64,000 bases of DNA from Salinibacillus xinjiangensis (GTDB lineage: Bacteria > Bacillota > Bacilli > Bacillales > Alkalibacillaceae), in the NCBI RefSeq assembly GCF_009649735.1, contig NZ_WJNH01000003.1, forward strand, positions 1-64,000. The letters are read 5' to 3'. Positions 35,822 to 44,682 of this stretch are shown piece after piece (the first letter of the stretch is position 1; every line of letters starts with the position of its first letter). The position numbers and the translations under genes are program-made. The notes below the pieces were generated by a model. It searched no databases and had not been told where the DNA came from. It saw only the letters and a list, made by a program, of their open reading frames with translations.

Positions 35822-36796
35822 ATGACAAAGACGTTGTTTCGGCTCGGTTATGTCGCCATGAGTGTCAATCTCAAAAACAGTTCACCATCGCAAACCATCA
35901 CATACAAACGCTTTTCACAATTTGCAGACGAAGAAGCTGCGATTCAAAAGCTTGAGACAGTGGCGAAGTCCAATATACAAAATTGTCTTCGACTGTTAAA
36001 ACATAATAAAGCCAATGATATTCATTTTTTCCGCCTAAGCTCAAGGCTAATTCCGCTCGCTACACATGATGCGTTAAAAGGCTGGGATTACATTAGTCCC
36101 ATTAAAGAGGATTTGGAGGAACTGGGGGAATTTGCTGCCAAGCATGAAATTCGGATGGACTTTCATCCCGATCACTTTGTGGTTTTAAATACCACAAAAA
36201 AGGAAGTTATGAAAACATCTGTTAAGACACTGGACTATCACCATAAGCTTTTAACCCATATGAAACTAAAACCTATACATCGTTGCGTGTTGCACTTAGG
36301 CGGAAAATATGAGAATAAGGAATCCTCCCTTGAGAGATTTATAAGCAATTGGGCGCTTGTTCCTGCTCGAATTCAAGAGATGATTATGCTTGAAAATGAC
36401 GATAAAACCTATACGCTTCATGACATTTTGTATGTCTGTGAAAAATTAAATATTCCAGCTGTATTTGACCTTCATCATCATATGGCCAATCATGAAAGGG
36501 AGGACTGGATTAGTGAGTGGGGGAGGGTAATCCAAACTTGGTCTGCATCACCTCTACCTGTTAAAATGCACATCTCAAGTCCAAAAAGTGATAAACAGTT
36601 TCGGGCTCATGCCAATATGATTGACCCTGAAATGTTTCTTACCTTTGTGAAGAAAGTCAATGGAAGTACGCCGCAGATAGACTGCATGATTGAGGCGAAA
36701 CAAAAGGATCAGGCTTTATTTCAACTTGTTGATGATCTAAAAGCTAATTCAGAAGTCGAGATGGTTGACGAGGCTTCATTTTATCTTAAATCTTAA
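35822..36796 (+). CDS. uvsE: UV DNA damage endonuclease UvsE
   Basis: A 324-residue TIM-barrel nuclease that nicks DNA next to UV photoproducts, an alternative to UvrABC. FRLGYVAMSVNL at the start, FFRLSSRLIPLATH (about residue 70), MDFHPDHFVVL, HLGGKYENK, LENDDKTY and FDLHHHMAN contain the family's metal-binding His, Asp and Glu. GAGGAG precedes ATG 35822. It is common in spore formers, where it aids survival of UV damage. Confidence 0.93.
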   Translation: MTKTLFRLGYVAMSVNLKNSSPSQTITYKRFSQFADEEAAIQKLETVAKSNIQNCLRLLKHNKANDIHFFRLSSRLIPLATHDALKGWDYISPIKEDLEELGEFAAKHEIRMDFHPDHFVVLNTTKKEVMKTSVKTLDYHHKLLTHMKLKPIHRCVLHLGGKYENKESSLERFISNWALVPARIQEMIMLENDDKTYTLHDILYVCEKLNIPAVFDLHHHMANHEREDWISEWGRVIQTWSASPLPVKMHISSPKSDKQFRAHANMIDPEMFLTFVKKVNGSTPQIDCMIEAKQKDQALFQLVDDLKANSEVEMVDEASFYLKS

Positions 36797-36882
36797 CAAA
36801 AAGTGGATTCATACTTCTTCTTAGTAGTTGGCAATATAAAAAAGAACCATGTAATCCAAAAACATGGGAAAGGGGTATGACA

Positions 36883-37065
36883 ATGGGCAGAGCGCAAAGT
36901 CAAAAACCACGAGATAAAAATCAGGCCAAGTTACCTCAAACTCCGCGAAGAGATATTGTGCCAGATGGACGTGACATCGAATTTGCTCAGGAATTTGCTG
37001 ATCATGATGATTTAGAAGCACAAAAGAGATCAAGGGAAGCAGACGCTAGAGCTAAGCGTAAATAA
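36883..37065 (+). CDS. yfhD: YfhD family small protein
   Basis: 60 residues, very hydrophilic. The pattern KNQAKLPQTPRRDIVPDGRDIEFAQEFAD-DDLEAQKRS-EADARAKRK matches what I remember of YfhD, a small protein of spore-forming bacilli. AAAGGGG lies 7 bases before ATG 36883. A hairpin follows. The upstream sequence CAATATAA could be the -10 of a forespore promoter, but this is weak. Confidence 0.78.
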   Translation: MGRAQSQKPRDKNQAKLPQTPRRDIVPDGRDIEFAQEFADHDDLEAQKRSREADARAKRK

Positions 37066-37071
37066 AAGGGA

Positions 37072-37100
37072 AACGGGAAATCCATATCGGATTTCCCGTT
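37072..37100 (+). terminator. hairpin after the yfhD-like gene
   Basis: AACGGGAAATCC and GGATTTCCCGTT form a perfect 12-bp stem around a 5-base loop. No T run follows, so termination is likely but not certain. Confidence 0.6.
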
Positions 37101-37121
37101 CCAGTAAAAGGTGGTTAAAGC

Positions 37122-37391
37122 ATGGAACATTTTCATGGCAATATGGTGAAAGGCGAGCTTTCAGGTGAAAAGGAGTTTGTCATCACCCAAATTAAAAATT
37201 TAGATACACAATCTGTTCTACATCCAAATCAACTCCAGGCCATGTATCAGTATCTATCAAAGCAGCTAGAACTAAGCGAGGACTGTATCATAACGGTTAA
37301 TGATCAATTACCTGTAAGACTGAATGGACAGGATACTGAAAGTCTGCATCAGGATATCAATCAATTGATGAACATAATGAACCTTCATTAA
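37122..37391 (+). CDS. 89-residue hypothetical protein
   Basis: No family is recognised. The product is hydrophilic without membrane segments or Cys; helical stretches (residues 38-60, QLQAMYQYLSKQLELSED, and 75-89) suggest a small helical protein. AAGGTGG precedes ATG 37122. Its stop codon overlaps the stop of the convergent yojO-like gene (shared TTAA at 37388-37391), with no terminator between them. Confidence 0.6.
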   Translation: MEHFHGNMVKGELSGEKEFVITQIKNLDTQSVLHPNQLQAMYQYLSKQLELSEDCIITVNDQLPVRLNGQDTESLHQDINQLMNIMNLH

Positions 37392-39205
37392 GAGGCAATC
37401 ATAATCAGCTTTTTCAGAACGCTTGCAAATTGGGCAGGTAATTCCTCAAGCTGATCCACTATTAAATAGTGATTGTTATACATGGATTCCATGATTTTTT
37501 CCTGTTGCTCTTCCTGACTGTCCATTTGAATCCCAATCGTATGAATCCCTTTTTTCTCAACCTCTTGAATGGCTTGTTTCGTATCCATTACGCCGTTTTG
37601 AAAATAATCAAAGGCGGCTGGCTTTCCATCTGTTAGGACTAATAAAAATTTATGCTGAGCTATTTGTTTCGTCAGCTTTTCGGCTACATAACGGATGGCA
37701 AAACCATCCCGGTTATCTTCTTCTGGTTGTAGCTGCATGAGATGTGGTCCCACTTTACTTTGCAAGCTATTTTCAAAGGAAATGACTTCATGAAAATAGT
37801 TCGGCTGATAGGTCTCATCACTATCCATGCCATCCTCCCAAAAACCAATAACCGAGTGGGGAATATCCATTTGCCTCAACGTTTCATGAAAGAGCACCAT
37901 CGTTTCTTTCGTTTTTTCCATCTTATTCATCATCGATGAGGAGCAGTCTACAAGCAGTGTAAAGGAACAATCAAAGTGGTCGTCGTCGTCCTTTTTCACA
38001 AACATTTTAGGATTGTCTTGAGTAAAAAAGCGCACAAGCTTTTTATCTAATTTTCCATAATGCAAACGTCTAAAGTTGTTTTCTCGCTTTCGCTCTAATA
38101 AATCAGTTAATAATTTGACGAGCTTTTTCTTTTCCAATAACGTTTTTTGTTTAAAGTCTTCAAAGGCATCTCGGTTGGATGCGGTAATCGCCTCTAGCTC
38201 CTGTTCAATCGCAACTGCAAAGCGATTGGCTTTCCCTTTATTAAATCCGTCCTCATCCTCTGAATCAATCTTCTCACTGGATGCCTCAGAATGATCATTA
38301 AAGTCTGTCTGCTGGGATTGACCTTGAACAGATGCCATCACCTGATCTGTTGATTCACTTTCACGAGGGGTTTCGGAAAACTTCATATCCTGATGCTCCC
38401 CATCGACATCGTCAAACTGCATAAAGGTTTCCTCGGTCTCCTTTTTCCGCTTCCGACTCCACGTTGGAAGGGTTTCATCAAATGATTCATCCTCCTCCAT
38501 CTCTTTGGCTCGGTTTACTTTTATTTTTGGCAGCGTGAAATAGGGATTAATCATATCCATTTTGACATAGTCGCTGACCAAGTGATAAATACCCCAGCTT
38601 AGGTCAATGACCTCGCTCGTATGCTTACATTCATAGGCGGTAAAGAGTTTCACCTTTACTTGATTCATCGTCTCTTCAGGGATTTCCAAAACAGTTTCTA
38701 CCTTAAATTCCATCCCTTCTAGAAGACTTAAAGCAAGAAAGGAAAAGAGAATGTCTCCATCAAAGCTGCGCGTACGATTCACCTTTAATTGATCCTGGAA
38801 AAAATCCGCATATTGTTTTCTTCTAAAGTCAAATGCTTTAGAGGTACCAGGCCTTAGGGATTGAATTTTTTCCTCCAACCGCAAATCCTCCAACAAACTT
38901 ACGAGCTGTTTCATAAAGGAAGGGAGACGATTTTTTTCGATTTGCTTTACAAAGGTGAGTAGTGCATTTCGATCACTATAGGTATAATTACCAAGGGCTC
39001 GTAAGTAGATATCGGTTTTTTCGCCTAAATGATGCTTGGTTGTCCGGTTTTCCCAAAAGCTACTGATTGTAATCTTCGGTGCATGAATATCCAAGAAAGA
39101 GACCTGGTTATATTGAATATCGACTTCCTTTTTCATAAAGGAGAAGGCTAAGTCTCTTAGCTGCATAAACATGAAATAGTTCATTTCTTTTTCAATAAAA
39201 CTCAT
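37388..39205 (-). CDS. yojO: VWA-domain protein YojO (NorD/CobT-like)
   Basis: 605 residues. The C-terminal von Willebrand A domain (about 420-605) has a MIDAS site DCSSSMMNK and the later LVLTDGKPAAFD. The middle (about 235-330) is acidic and of low complexity. It is the partner of the MoxR-type ATPase immediately upstream; such pairs act as metal-linked chaperones that insert cofactors or remodel complexes (NorQ/NorD, CobS/CobT). ATG 39205 lies 6 bases after the yojN stop. I recall the same pair as yojN-yojO in B. subtilis; the target is unknown. Confidence 0.85.
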   Translation of the reverse strand: MSFIEKEMNYFMFMQLRDLAFSFMKKEVDIQYNQVSFLDIHAPKITISSFWENRTTKHHLGEKTDIYLRALGNYTYSDRNALLTFVKQIEKNRLPSFMKQLVSLLEDLRLEEKIQSLRPGTSKAFDFRRKQYADFFQDQLKVNRTRSFDGDILFSFLALSLLEGMEFKVETVLEIPEETMNQVKVKLFTAYECKHTSEVIDLSWGIYHLVSDYVKMDMINPYFTLPKIKVNRAKEMEEDESFDETLPTWSRKRKKETEETFMQFDDVDGEHQDMKFSETPRESESTDQVMASVQGQSQQTDFNDHSEASSEKIDSEDEDGFNKGKANRFAVAIEQELEAITASNRDAFEDFKQKTLLEKKKLVKLLTDLLERKRENNFRRLHYGKLDKKLVRFFTQDNPKMFVKKDDDDHFDCSFTLLVDCSSSMMNKMEKTKETMVLFHETLRQMDIPHSVIGFWEDGMDSDETYQPNYFHEVISFENSLQSKVGPHLMQLQPEEDNRDGFAIRYVAEKLTKQIAQHKFLLVLTDGKPAAFDYFQNGVMDTKQAIQEVEKKGIHTIGIQMDSQEEQQEKIMESMYNNHYLIVDQLEELPAQFASVLKKLIMIAS

Positions 39206-39211
39206 GCTTAA

Positions 39212-40084
39212 TCATTCCTTAAAATAGGTTTCAGCTAGGTTCATCACAAAGCTTTTCTCTCGTTCATCATCTAATTTCTCTGAAATGGCATGCTCAATGG
39301 CGGTTAGAGGTGTAAGATAAACAGCAAGGTCACAAGCATCGAGAAGTGCACGAGTGGAGGCTGCTTCCTCAGATACCTTTCCTTTTTTCGTCTCCTCAAT
39401 GAGTTCATCCGCCAATTTAGCCATATATTCAATCGTTTGGTTGTCAGTAAGCTTGGTTTGCGCTCTGATGACTTCTTTTAGCTGATCACCAGTAAGATAA
39501 GAAACCTGGAAAATGACAAATCGGTTTTTAAGCGCCTCGTTTAATGGTGTCGTTCCAATGTAGCCCTCATTAATGGCAGAAATCACACGAAAATCCTTGT
39601 GCGCTTTAATCACCTCGTTTGTAAAGGGATTGGTGATGGTTTTTCGGTAATCTAGTACCCCATTTAATATTGGTAGAGTTTCAGGCCGTGCCATATTAAT
39701 TTCATCAATATATAAGGTGTGGCCGTTTTTCATCGCTTGAACGACGGGGCCCTCCACAAATTCAATCACAGATTTCCCATCCTGCTCACGAATGGTCTTG
39801 AAGCCTAGTAAGCTTTCTGCATCCAAGTCAACGGAGCAGTTAATGCTGTGCATTGGCTTTTGGTAGATGGCTGAAATGGTTTCCGCAAGCTTGGTTTTTC
39901 CGCTTCCTGTGGGTCCTTTTAGCAAAATGTTTTTCCCCATGTAATAGGAGATGACAGTCTTATGAATAAGTCCTTCTGTTTCAATAAAACCATCTTTGGT
40001 ATATAAATGCTCGAAGTCATTTTGATAATCTGATTGTTTTTCAAGATATTCTTGAATTTCGGTAGGCAATTGCTCTTGAATCAT
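39212..40084 (-). CDS. yojN: MoxR/NorQ-family AAA+ ATPase YojN
   Basis: 290 residues. Walker A is [16 protein letters not shown] (about residue 55), Walker B is [13 protein letters not shown], followed by sensor 1 ([21 protein letters not shown]) and an arginine finger in the KNRF segment. It precedes the VWA partner by 6 bases in one operon. GGAG lies 10 bases before ATG 40084. It would act as the motor of the YojN-YojO chaperone pair. Confidence 0.88.
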   Translation of the reverse strand: MIQEQLPTEIQEYLEKQSDYQNDFEHLYTKDGFIETEGLIHKTVISYYMGKNILLKGPTGSGKTKLAETISAIYQKPMHSINCSVDLDAESLLGFKTIREQDGKSVIEFVEGPVVQAMKNGHTLYIDEINMARPETLPILNGVLDYRKTITNPFTNEVIKAHKDFRVISAINEGYIGTTPLNEALKNRFVIFQVSYLTGDQLKEVIRAQTKLTDNQTIEYMAKLADELIEETKKGKVSEEAASTRALLDACDLAVYLTPLTAIEHAISEKLDDEREKSFVMNLAETYFKE

Positions 40085-40186
40085 GCGTAAAATGCTCCTT
40101 TTTCATTGTATATAATCATATCCTGTACCATTGTATGTGTTTGAGTGAAAAGAGTAAATGATTTGACTCACAGTTAGATAGAAAAT

Positions 40187-40212
40187 GCCCCTTTTTGCGG
40201 TGAAAAAGGGGC
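40187..40212 (-). terminator. hairpin terminator of katA
   Basis: GCCCCTTTTT and AAAAAGGGGC are perfect complements around GCGGTG, 8 bases past the katA stop. The tail on the minus strand is ATTTTC. Confidence 0.75.
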
Positions 40213-40219
40213 AATGGAT

Positions 40220-41821
40220 TTAGTAAGGTCTGGAGTCATGACCCTCATCTTCTGCTTGTTTAGGAGCTTTCTCAGCATCTTTATTACCGAGTGTATTCAT
40301 ACTTGAGCCATCCTTAGATGCATTCGCCAAGCCTTCTCGAAGCCTGCGCCCATATTCCTCATCTGCCTCTTCAGCTAGAGCTATCATTTTATGCTGGATG
40401 GATTGATCACACTGGGATAGGTCGCCGACAAGGTTGTTAATGAGCTCATCTTTTTCCCAGTCCTCGAACCAGCGATAGGTTTCACCAGCTTGTTTCGTAT
40501 TGCTTTGACGGTCAATTGGCTCGCGAACTAATTCTCCTTCAACCTTTGGCGTATGCTCCTTGCCAACCTGTTCCGCTTCCTTTAATCCACCTAAAGATGA
40601 CGGCTCGTAATTGACATGTGGGTTTTGCCCAGGTGCTTTATCATTTTCATATCGAAGCTGGCCGCCTTCCTGGTTGGTTGCCACTCGTTTTTTCGCTTTA
40701 TTGATTGGTAGCTGTAAATAATTGGCTCCGACACGGTAACGCTGGGTATCCGAATAGGAAAAGGTGCGTCCTTGCAGCATTTTATCATCAGAAAAGTCTA
40801 ATCCATCTACAAGTACACCTGTTCCAAATGCAGCCTGTTCCACTTCTGTATGATAGTTTTCTGGATTTTTGTTCAACACCATTTTCCCAACAGGAAGCCA
40901 AGGGAATTGATCCTCAGGCCACAGTTTGGTGTCATCAAGTGGATCGAAATCAAGCTCAGGGTGTGGCCCATCCTCCATAATCTGAACAAATAGCTCCCAT
41001 TCAGGGTAGTCGCCATTTTCAATTGCTTCGTATAAATCTTGAGTTGCATGGTTAAAGTTTTTTCCTTGGATTTCTTCTGCTTCCTTAACAGTTAAGTTTT
41101 TAATCCCCTGCTTCGGTTCCCAGTGATATTTGATTAAGACTGCTTTCCCATCTTGATTCACCCACTTGTATGTATTCACGCCAGAACCCTGCATTTGGCG
41201 GTAATTGGCAGGAATCCCCCAAGGAGAATACACAAAAGTCACCATATGGAAAGTCTCAGGTGAATTGGCACAAAAATCAAAGAAACGTTGACTATCCTGG
41301 TAATTTGTGACTGGGTCTGGACGGAATGCGTGGATCATATCAGGGAATTTCATCGCATCTCTGATAAAAAAGATTTTGAGATTATTCCCAACTAAATCCC
41401 AATTTCCATCCTCTGTGTAGAATTTAACCGCAAATCCACGTGGGTCACGGACGGTTTCAGGTGAGTGGTTGCCATGAACAACAGTCGAAAATCGGACAAA
41501 TACAGGAGTTTGCTTACCCTTTTCCTGAAATACCTTCGCACGCGTATACTTGGATACAGGCTCATCTCCAACTGTGCCATAGGTTTCAAAATAACCATGT
41601 GCACCAGCCCCGCGTGCATGAACAATTCGTTCAGGCACCTTTTCGCGGTCAAAGTGACTAATTTTCTCAATAAAATCGTAATTTTCAAGTGTTGATGGCC
41701 CCCGATTGCCAACGGTCCGAATATCCTGATTATTTGTCACAGGATGACCTTGGCGAGTTGTGAGGGTGTCATCATGTTCAATATTTGTTTGTGGTTTTTT
41801 GTCGTTTTGGTTGTTAGCCAT
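40220..41821 (-). CDS. katA: heme catalase KatA
   Basis: 533 residues. [15 protein letters not shown] contains the distal catalytic His, [14 protein letters not shown] the catalytic Asn, and [15 protein letters not shown] the proximal heme-ligand Tyr. A Lys/Glu-rich C-terminal extension ends the protein. It removes hydrogen peroxide in the cytoplasm. The start is ATG 41821 with GAGGG 7 bases upstream. The frame stays open to 41986, but that part encodes [10 protein letters not shown]-type sequence derived from the 21-bp repeats. No PerR box was recognised between the repeats and the gene. Confidence 0.94.
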   Translation of the reverse strand: MANNQNDKKPQTNIEHDDTLTTRQGHPVTNNQDIRTVGNRGPSTLENYDFIEKISHFDREKVPERIVHARGAGAHGYFETYGTVGDEPVSKYTRAKVFQEKGKQTPVFVRFSTVVHGNHSPETVRDPRGFAVKFYTEDGNWDLVGNNLKIFFIRDAMKFPDMIHAFRPDPVTNYQDSQRFFDFCANSPETFHMVTFVYSPWGIPANYRQMQGSGVNTYKWVNQDGKAVLIKYHWEPKQGIKNLTVKEAEEIQGKNFNHATQDLYEAIENGDYPEWELFVQIMEDGPHPELDFDPLDDTKLWPEDQFPWLPVGKMVLNKNPENYHTEVEQAAFGTGVLVDGLDFSDDKMLQGRTFSYSDTQRYRVGANYLQLPINKAKKRVATNQEGGQLRYENDKAPGQNPHVNYEPSSLGGLKEAEQVGKEHTPKVEGELVREPIDRQSNTKQAGETYRWFEDWEKDELINNLVGDLSQCDQSIQHKMIALAEEADEEYGRRLREGLANASKDGSSMNTLGNKDAEKAPKQAEDEGHDSRPY

Positions 41822-41863
41822 TTTATTTCCCTCATTTCTATAGTGATTTCGTTTGCTTCCATG

Positions 41864-42149
41864 TTTAGCATTACTCGGATGGGGTGGAAATAATCGTAAA
41901 ATTTTTTGGTGGGAGTTGTTCAGCATTTGGAGCTGGATGTTTATCATGGCGGGGCACATATTTAGCATGGTGTGCGTGTTCAGCATAAAGAGTGAGAACT
42001 TTAGTATAAAAAATTGGTATTACAGCAAAGGCACCGTAAACCTTAGCATAACCCTGTAGAACTTTAGGATTTGCACTAAACTTCAGCATTGGGCGTGAAT
42101 CTTTAGCAAATCAGCACAATACTTCAGCATAGAGTAGCACATCTTCAGC
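41864..42149 (-). repeat. array of the 21-bp phased GCTRAAG repeat family, minus orientation, upstream of katA
   Basis: Read on the minus strand, cores begin at 42149, 42128, 42107, 42087, 42068, 42047, 42026, 42005, 41984, 41966, 41945 and 41924 (gaps 21, 21, 20, 19, 21, 21, 21, 21, 18, 21, 21). A stray core lies at 41869. Cores vary from GCTGAAG and GCTAAAG to GCTGTAA and GATAAAC. The array fills most of the 434-base gap between katA and zur and points the same way as katA. Confidence 0.85.
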
Positions 42150-42187
42150 ATCCACTTCATACCACCTAGCTACCAGCCAACCCTCCC

Positions 42188-42219
42188 ATATGTACATATC
42201 CACTTAAATCGATTATAAT
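42188..42219 (+). promoter_or_regulatory. probable zur promoter with palindrome over the -35
   Basis: TGTACA (42191-42196), a 17-base spacer and TATAAT (42214-42219) form a good sigma-A promoter. The -35 lies inside the perfect palindrome ATATGTACATAT (42188-42199), which could bind a dimeric regulator. Confidence 0.55.
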
Positions 42220-42255
42220 AGGAGAAAAGCATTTAATGATAAAGGACTGAGAGTA

Positions 42256-42672
42256 TTGAATGCTAGAAAAGCTTTAGATATATTAAAAGAAAATGGCTAT
42301 AAACAAACGAAGCAGCGGGAAAAGCTGATTGAAATTTTTCAGGGGAAAGATAAAGATCAATACTTTCCAGTTAAAGATATATTAGTGGAGTTTCAGGACG
42401 ATTTTCCTAGTGCGAGCTATAATACGGTTTATCGGAACTTATATACGTTGGTAGATTTGAATATTTTGGAATCCACTAACCTGAATGGAGAGCAGCTTTT
42501 TCGTCTTCATTGTGAAACGGATGGGCACCATCATCACTTTATATGTACTCAATGTGGGAAGACGAAGCCGATTGAGGTTTGTCCTATTCAGCAGGTCGAT
42601 GATTCATTACCAGGCTATATGATTCAAAATCACAAGTTTGAAGTTTATGGAACTTGCCCAGAATGTAATTAG
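42256..42672 (+). CDS. zur: Fur-family regulator, probable zinc regulator Zur
   Basis: 138 residues. A winged helix (ALDILKENGYKQTKQREKLIEIF, then FPSASYNTVYRNLYTL) precedes a His-rich HCETDGHHHHFICTQCGK metal site, and two CxxC pairs (CTQC, CPEC) hold structural zinc. The Zur assignment rests on the context: the next gene is a zinc-binding lipoprotein whose promoter carries a match to the Bacillus Zur box. The start is TTG 42256 after AAAGGA. Confidence 0.85.
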   Translation: MNARKALDILKENGYKQTKQREKLIEIFQGKDKDQYFPVKDILVEFQDDFPSASYNTVYRNLYTLVDLNILESTNLNGEQLFRLHCETDGHHHHFICTQCGKTKPIEVCPIQQVDDSLPGYMIQNHKFEVYGTCPECN

Positions 42673-42733
42673 AAACAGGGGAGAAGGATTCCCTGTTTTT
42701 TTACTGCTCCTCAACAAATAGTAATAATTACAG

Positions 42734-42762
42734 TTTACAAATCGTAATGATTACTATATAAT
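42734..42762 (+). promoter_or_regulatory. promoter with Zur box upstream of the zinc lipoprotein gene
   Basis: TTTACA (42734-42739), 17 bases and TATAAT (42757-42762) form the promoter. Across the spacer runs AAATCGTAATGATTACTATA (42739-42758), close to the B. subtilis Zur consensus AAATCGTAATNATTACGATT as I remember it. Zinc-loaded Zur bound here would block RNA polymerase. Confidence 0.8.
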
Positions 42763-42799
42763 ATGTTTTGGAATTGTTGAGATGAGAGGAGAGACAATC

Positions 42800-43786
42800 A
42801 TGAAAAAGACTATCGGATATGTAGTGACATTGATTGTGATTGTTTTTTTACTAACGGCCTGCAATGGAGAAAGCAATAGTAATGAAACACATAATGATGA
42901 TACTTTAAATATATATACAACATTATTTCCAATTGAAGATTTCGTGACCAAAATCGGTGGGGAGCATGTAGAGGTTCACAATATTATTACAGCAGGAACA
43001 GACCCCCATACCTATGAACCTACAACTAAAATGATTGTTGAAATCGCTAAGGGTGATGCGTTTATTTATAGTGGAGACAATCTTGAAACTTATGCGGATC
43101 AAATTTCTGATGCCATCGAGACAGAGAATGTATCCATTTTAGAAGCATCAAAAGGATTAGAGGCAATGCATCATGAACATGAGGAGGGGAAAGCGCATCC
43201 TGTTAATGCTAGTGTTGAACATGGTGATGATGAACAGGATGATGCACATGGTCACAGTCATGATGTGGATCCCCATGTTTGGTTAGATCCAATCCGATCT
43301 ATTCGGATGGCTGAAAATATTAAGGATGCACTAGTTCGTTTAAAGCCTGAATCGAAGGATTTATTTGAGCAAAATTTTAAAGATTTAGAGAACGACCTTG
43401 AAGAATTAGATTCATCCTTCCATGAGGTTATTAATCAGGCAAAAAGCAAGCAAATTGTAGTTTCCCATGAAGCCTATGGCTATTGGGAGGAAGCATATGG
43501 AATAGAGCAAATTGGTTTGTCTGGTATGAATCAATCTGGAGAACTATCACAAAAGGAAATAAAAAAAGTTATCAATCAAATAGAGGAGCTTAATATCCGG
43601 CACATTTTATTTGAGCAAAATACTTCCTCAAATATTGGAGAACTTGTGAAACAAGAGGTCGGAGCTGAGGCTTTGACTATTCATAACCTATCTGTTCGTA
43701 CACATGAAGAAACTGAACAAGATGAGGATTATTTTAGTTTAATGAATCAGAATCTAGAAAACTTGAAGATAGCCTTAAATGAGTAA
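42800..43786 (+). CDS. znuA: zinc ABC transporter substrate-binding lipoprotein (ZnuA-like)
   Basis: 328 residues. The signal peptide ends in a lipobox (FLLTAC, Cys at about 20). The mature protein is a cluster-9 metal-binding protein: AGTDPHTYEPT, a His/Asp-rich loop (about 120-155, MHHEHEEGKAH and HGHSHD) that loads zinc, DPHVWLDP, VVSHEAYGYW and EQNTSSN. The permease and ATPase genes expected beside it are absent here. The start ATG 42800 follows GAGGAGA. It is controlled by the Zur box above and ended by the terminator at 43786. Confidence 0.9.
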   Translation: MKKTIGYVVTLIVIVFLLTACNGESNSNETHNDDTLNIYTTLFPIEDFVTKIGGEHVEVHNIITAGTDPHTYEPTTKMIVEIAKGDAFIYSGDNLETYADQISDAIETENVSILEASKGLEAMHHEHEEGKAHPVNASVEHGDDEQDDAHGHSHDVDPHVWLDPIRSIRMAENIKDALVRLKPESKDLFEQNFKDLENDLEELDSSFHEVINQAKSKQIVVSHEAYGYWEEAYGIEQIGLSGMNQSGELSQKEIKKVINQIEELNIRHILFEQNTSSNIGELVKQEVGAEALTIHNLSVRTHEETEQDEDYFSLMNQNLENLKIALNE

Positions 43787-43817
43787 AATCCCTCTGAGAG
43801 AAAGAGGGATTTTTTTC
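43786..43817 (+). terminator. Rho-independent terminator of znuA
   Basis: AAATCCCTCT pairs with AGAGGGATTT and is followed by TTTTT; the stem begins at the stop codon. Confidence 0.88.
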
Positions 43818-43899
43818 ATTTTTCCATGGATATTTTTTCTTGAATAGTACAACGCTATGAAGGAGGTACATAGTTTTTTATCTGAGAAAGGAGATTTTT

Positions 43900-44511
43900 A
43901 TGGCAGATGTAAAATTAGCAATTATCTACTACAGCTCGTCTGGAACAAACTATCAGCTAGCGCGATGGGCGAGTGAAGGTGCAAGTGAAAGTGGGGCTGA
44001 GACCAAAGTTGTCAAGGTACCAGAGTTAGCGCCTAAGGAGGCGATTGAATCCAATCCCGCCTGGAAAGCCCATGTAGAGGCAACGAAGGATGTACCAGAA
44101 GCAAAATTAGACGATATTGAATGGGCTGATGCTATTATTTTTAGTGCACCAACTCGTTTTGGGAATTTGCCAGCACAAATGAAGCAATTTTTAGACACAG
44201 CTGGTGGACTTTGGGCTAACGGCAAAACGGTCAATAAAGTGGTTAGTGCGATGACATCAGCTCAAAACCCACATGGTGGACAAGAAGAAACCATCCTTTC
44301 CCTATATACATCGATGTATCACTGGGGAGCGATTGTAGTTAGTCCAGGTTATACAGATCCTGTTTTATTCGGTGCAGGTGGAAACCCATACGGTACAAGT
44401 GTATCGGTTGATCAGGATGGCAATATGATTGAGGATGTGCAGGGTGCAGTGAAGCATCAGGCAAAACGAACCTTACAAGTAGCCCAATGGGTAAAAAACG
44501 GCACACAATAA
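43900..44511 (+). CDS. wrbA: NAD(P)H:quinone oxidoreductase WrbA-type flavodoxin
   Basis: 203 residues. The FMN phosphate loop is YYSSSGTNYQLA (about residue 10), with APTRFGNLPAQMKQFLD (about 83) and HWGAIVVSPGY, both typical of WrbA. The enzyme reduces quinones by two electrons and so avoids semiquinone radicals. AGAAAGGAG precedes ATG 43900. It is a single gene with its own terminator. Confidence 0.92.
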   Translation: MADVKLAIIYYSSSGTNYQLARWASEGASESGAETKVVKVPELAPKEAIESNPAWKAHVEATKDVPEAKLDDIEWADAIIFSAPTRFGNLPAQMKQFLDTAGGLWANGKTVNKVVSAMTSAQNPHGGQEETILSLYTSMYHWGAIVVSPGYTDPVLFGAGGNPYGTSVSVDQDGNMIEDVQGAVKHQAKRTLQVAQWVKNGTQ

Positions 44512-44526
44512 GGAAAGAGTAGGAAA

Positions 44527-44557
44527 GAGGTGTTCACCACATAACACCTCTTTTTTT
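44527..44557 (+). terminator. Rho-independent terminator of wrbA
   Basis: GAGGTGTT pairs with AACACCTC around CACCACAT and is followed by TTTTTTT. Confidence 0.88.
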
Positions 44558-44628
44558 ATTGGCCAAAATTTCCACTCAAAAACTCTTCTCAACAGGACCC
44601 AAATCTATGTTACAATGAACACAAGTCA

Positions 44629-44670
44629 TTATAAATCATACTATACCAATAAGGATTATATGATTTATAA
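44629..44670 (+). promoter_or_regulatory. perfect 12-bp inverted repeat ahead of the yrrT operon
   Basis: TTATAAATCATA (44629-44640) and TATGATTTATAA (44659-44670) are exact reverse complements around an 18-base loop. The downstream arm ends where the ribosome site AGGGG begins. A -10-like TACAAT lies at 44611-44616, so the repeat would be in the leader. It may be an operator (CymR controls the B. subtilis operon) or an RNA structure near the ribosome site. Confidence 0.65.
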
Positions 44671-44682
44671 AGGGGTGAGCAA

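Noticed and set aside
41822-41870. PerR box in front of katA
   Set aside because: No match to TTATAATNATTATAA was found between the array and the start codon.
41822-41986. N-terminal extension of katA by 55 residues
   Set aside because: The extension is encoded by phased repeat units (MLN and MLNM stretches), has no ribosome site, and KatA homologues begin near ATG 41821.
44558-44682. S-box or T-box leader upstream of yrrT
   Set aside because: The leader is too short, and neither the SAM-I core nor a T-box sequence is present; only the inverted repeat is supported.
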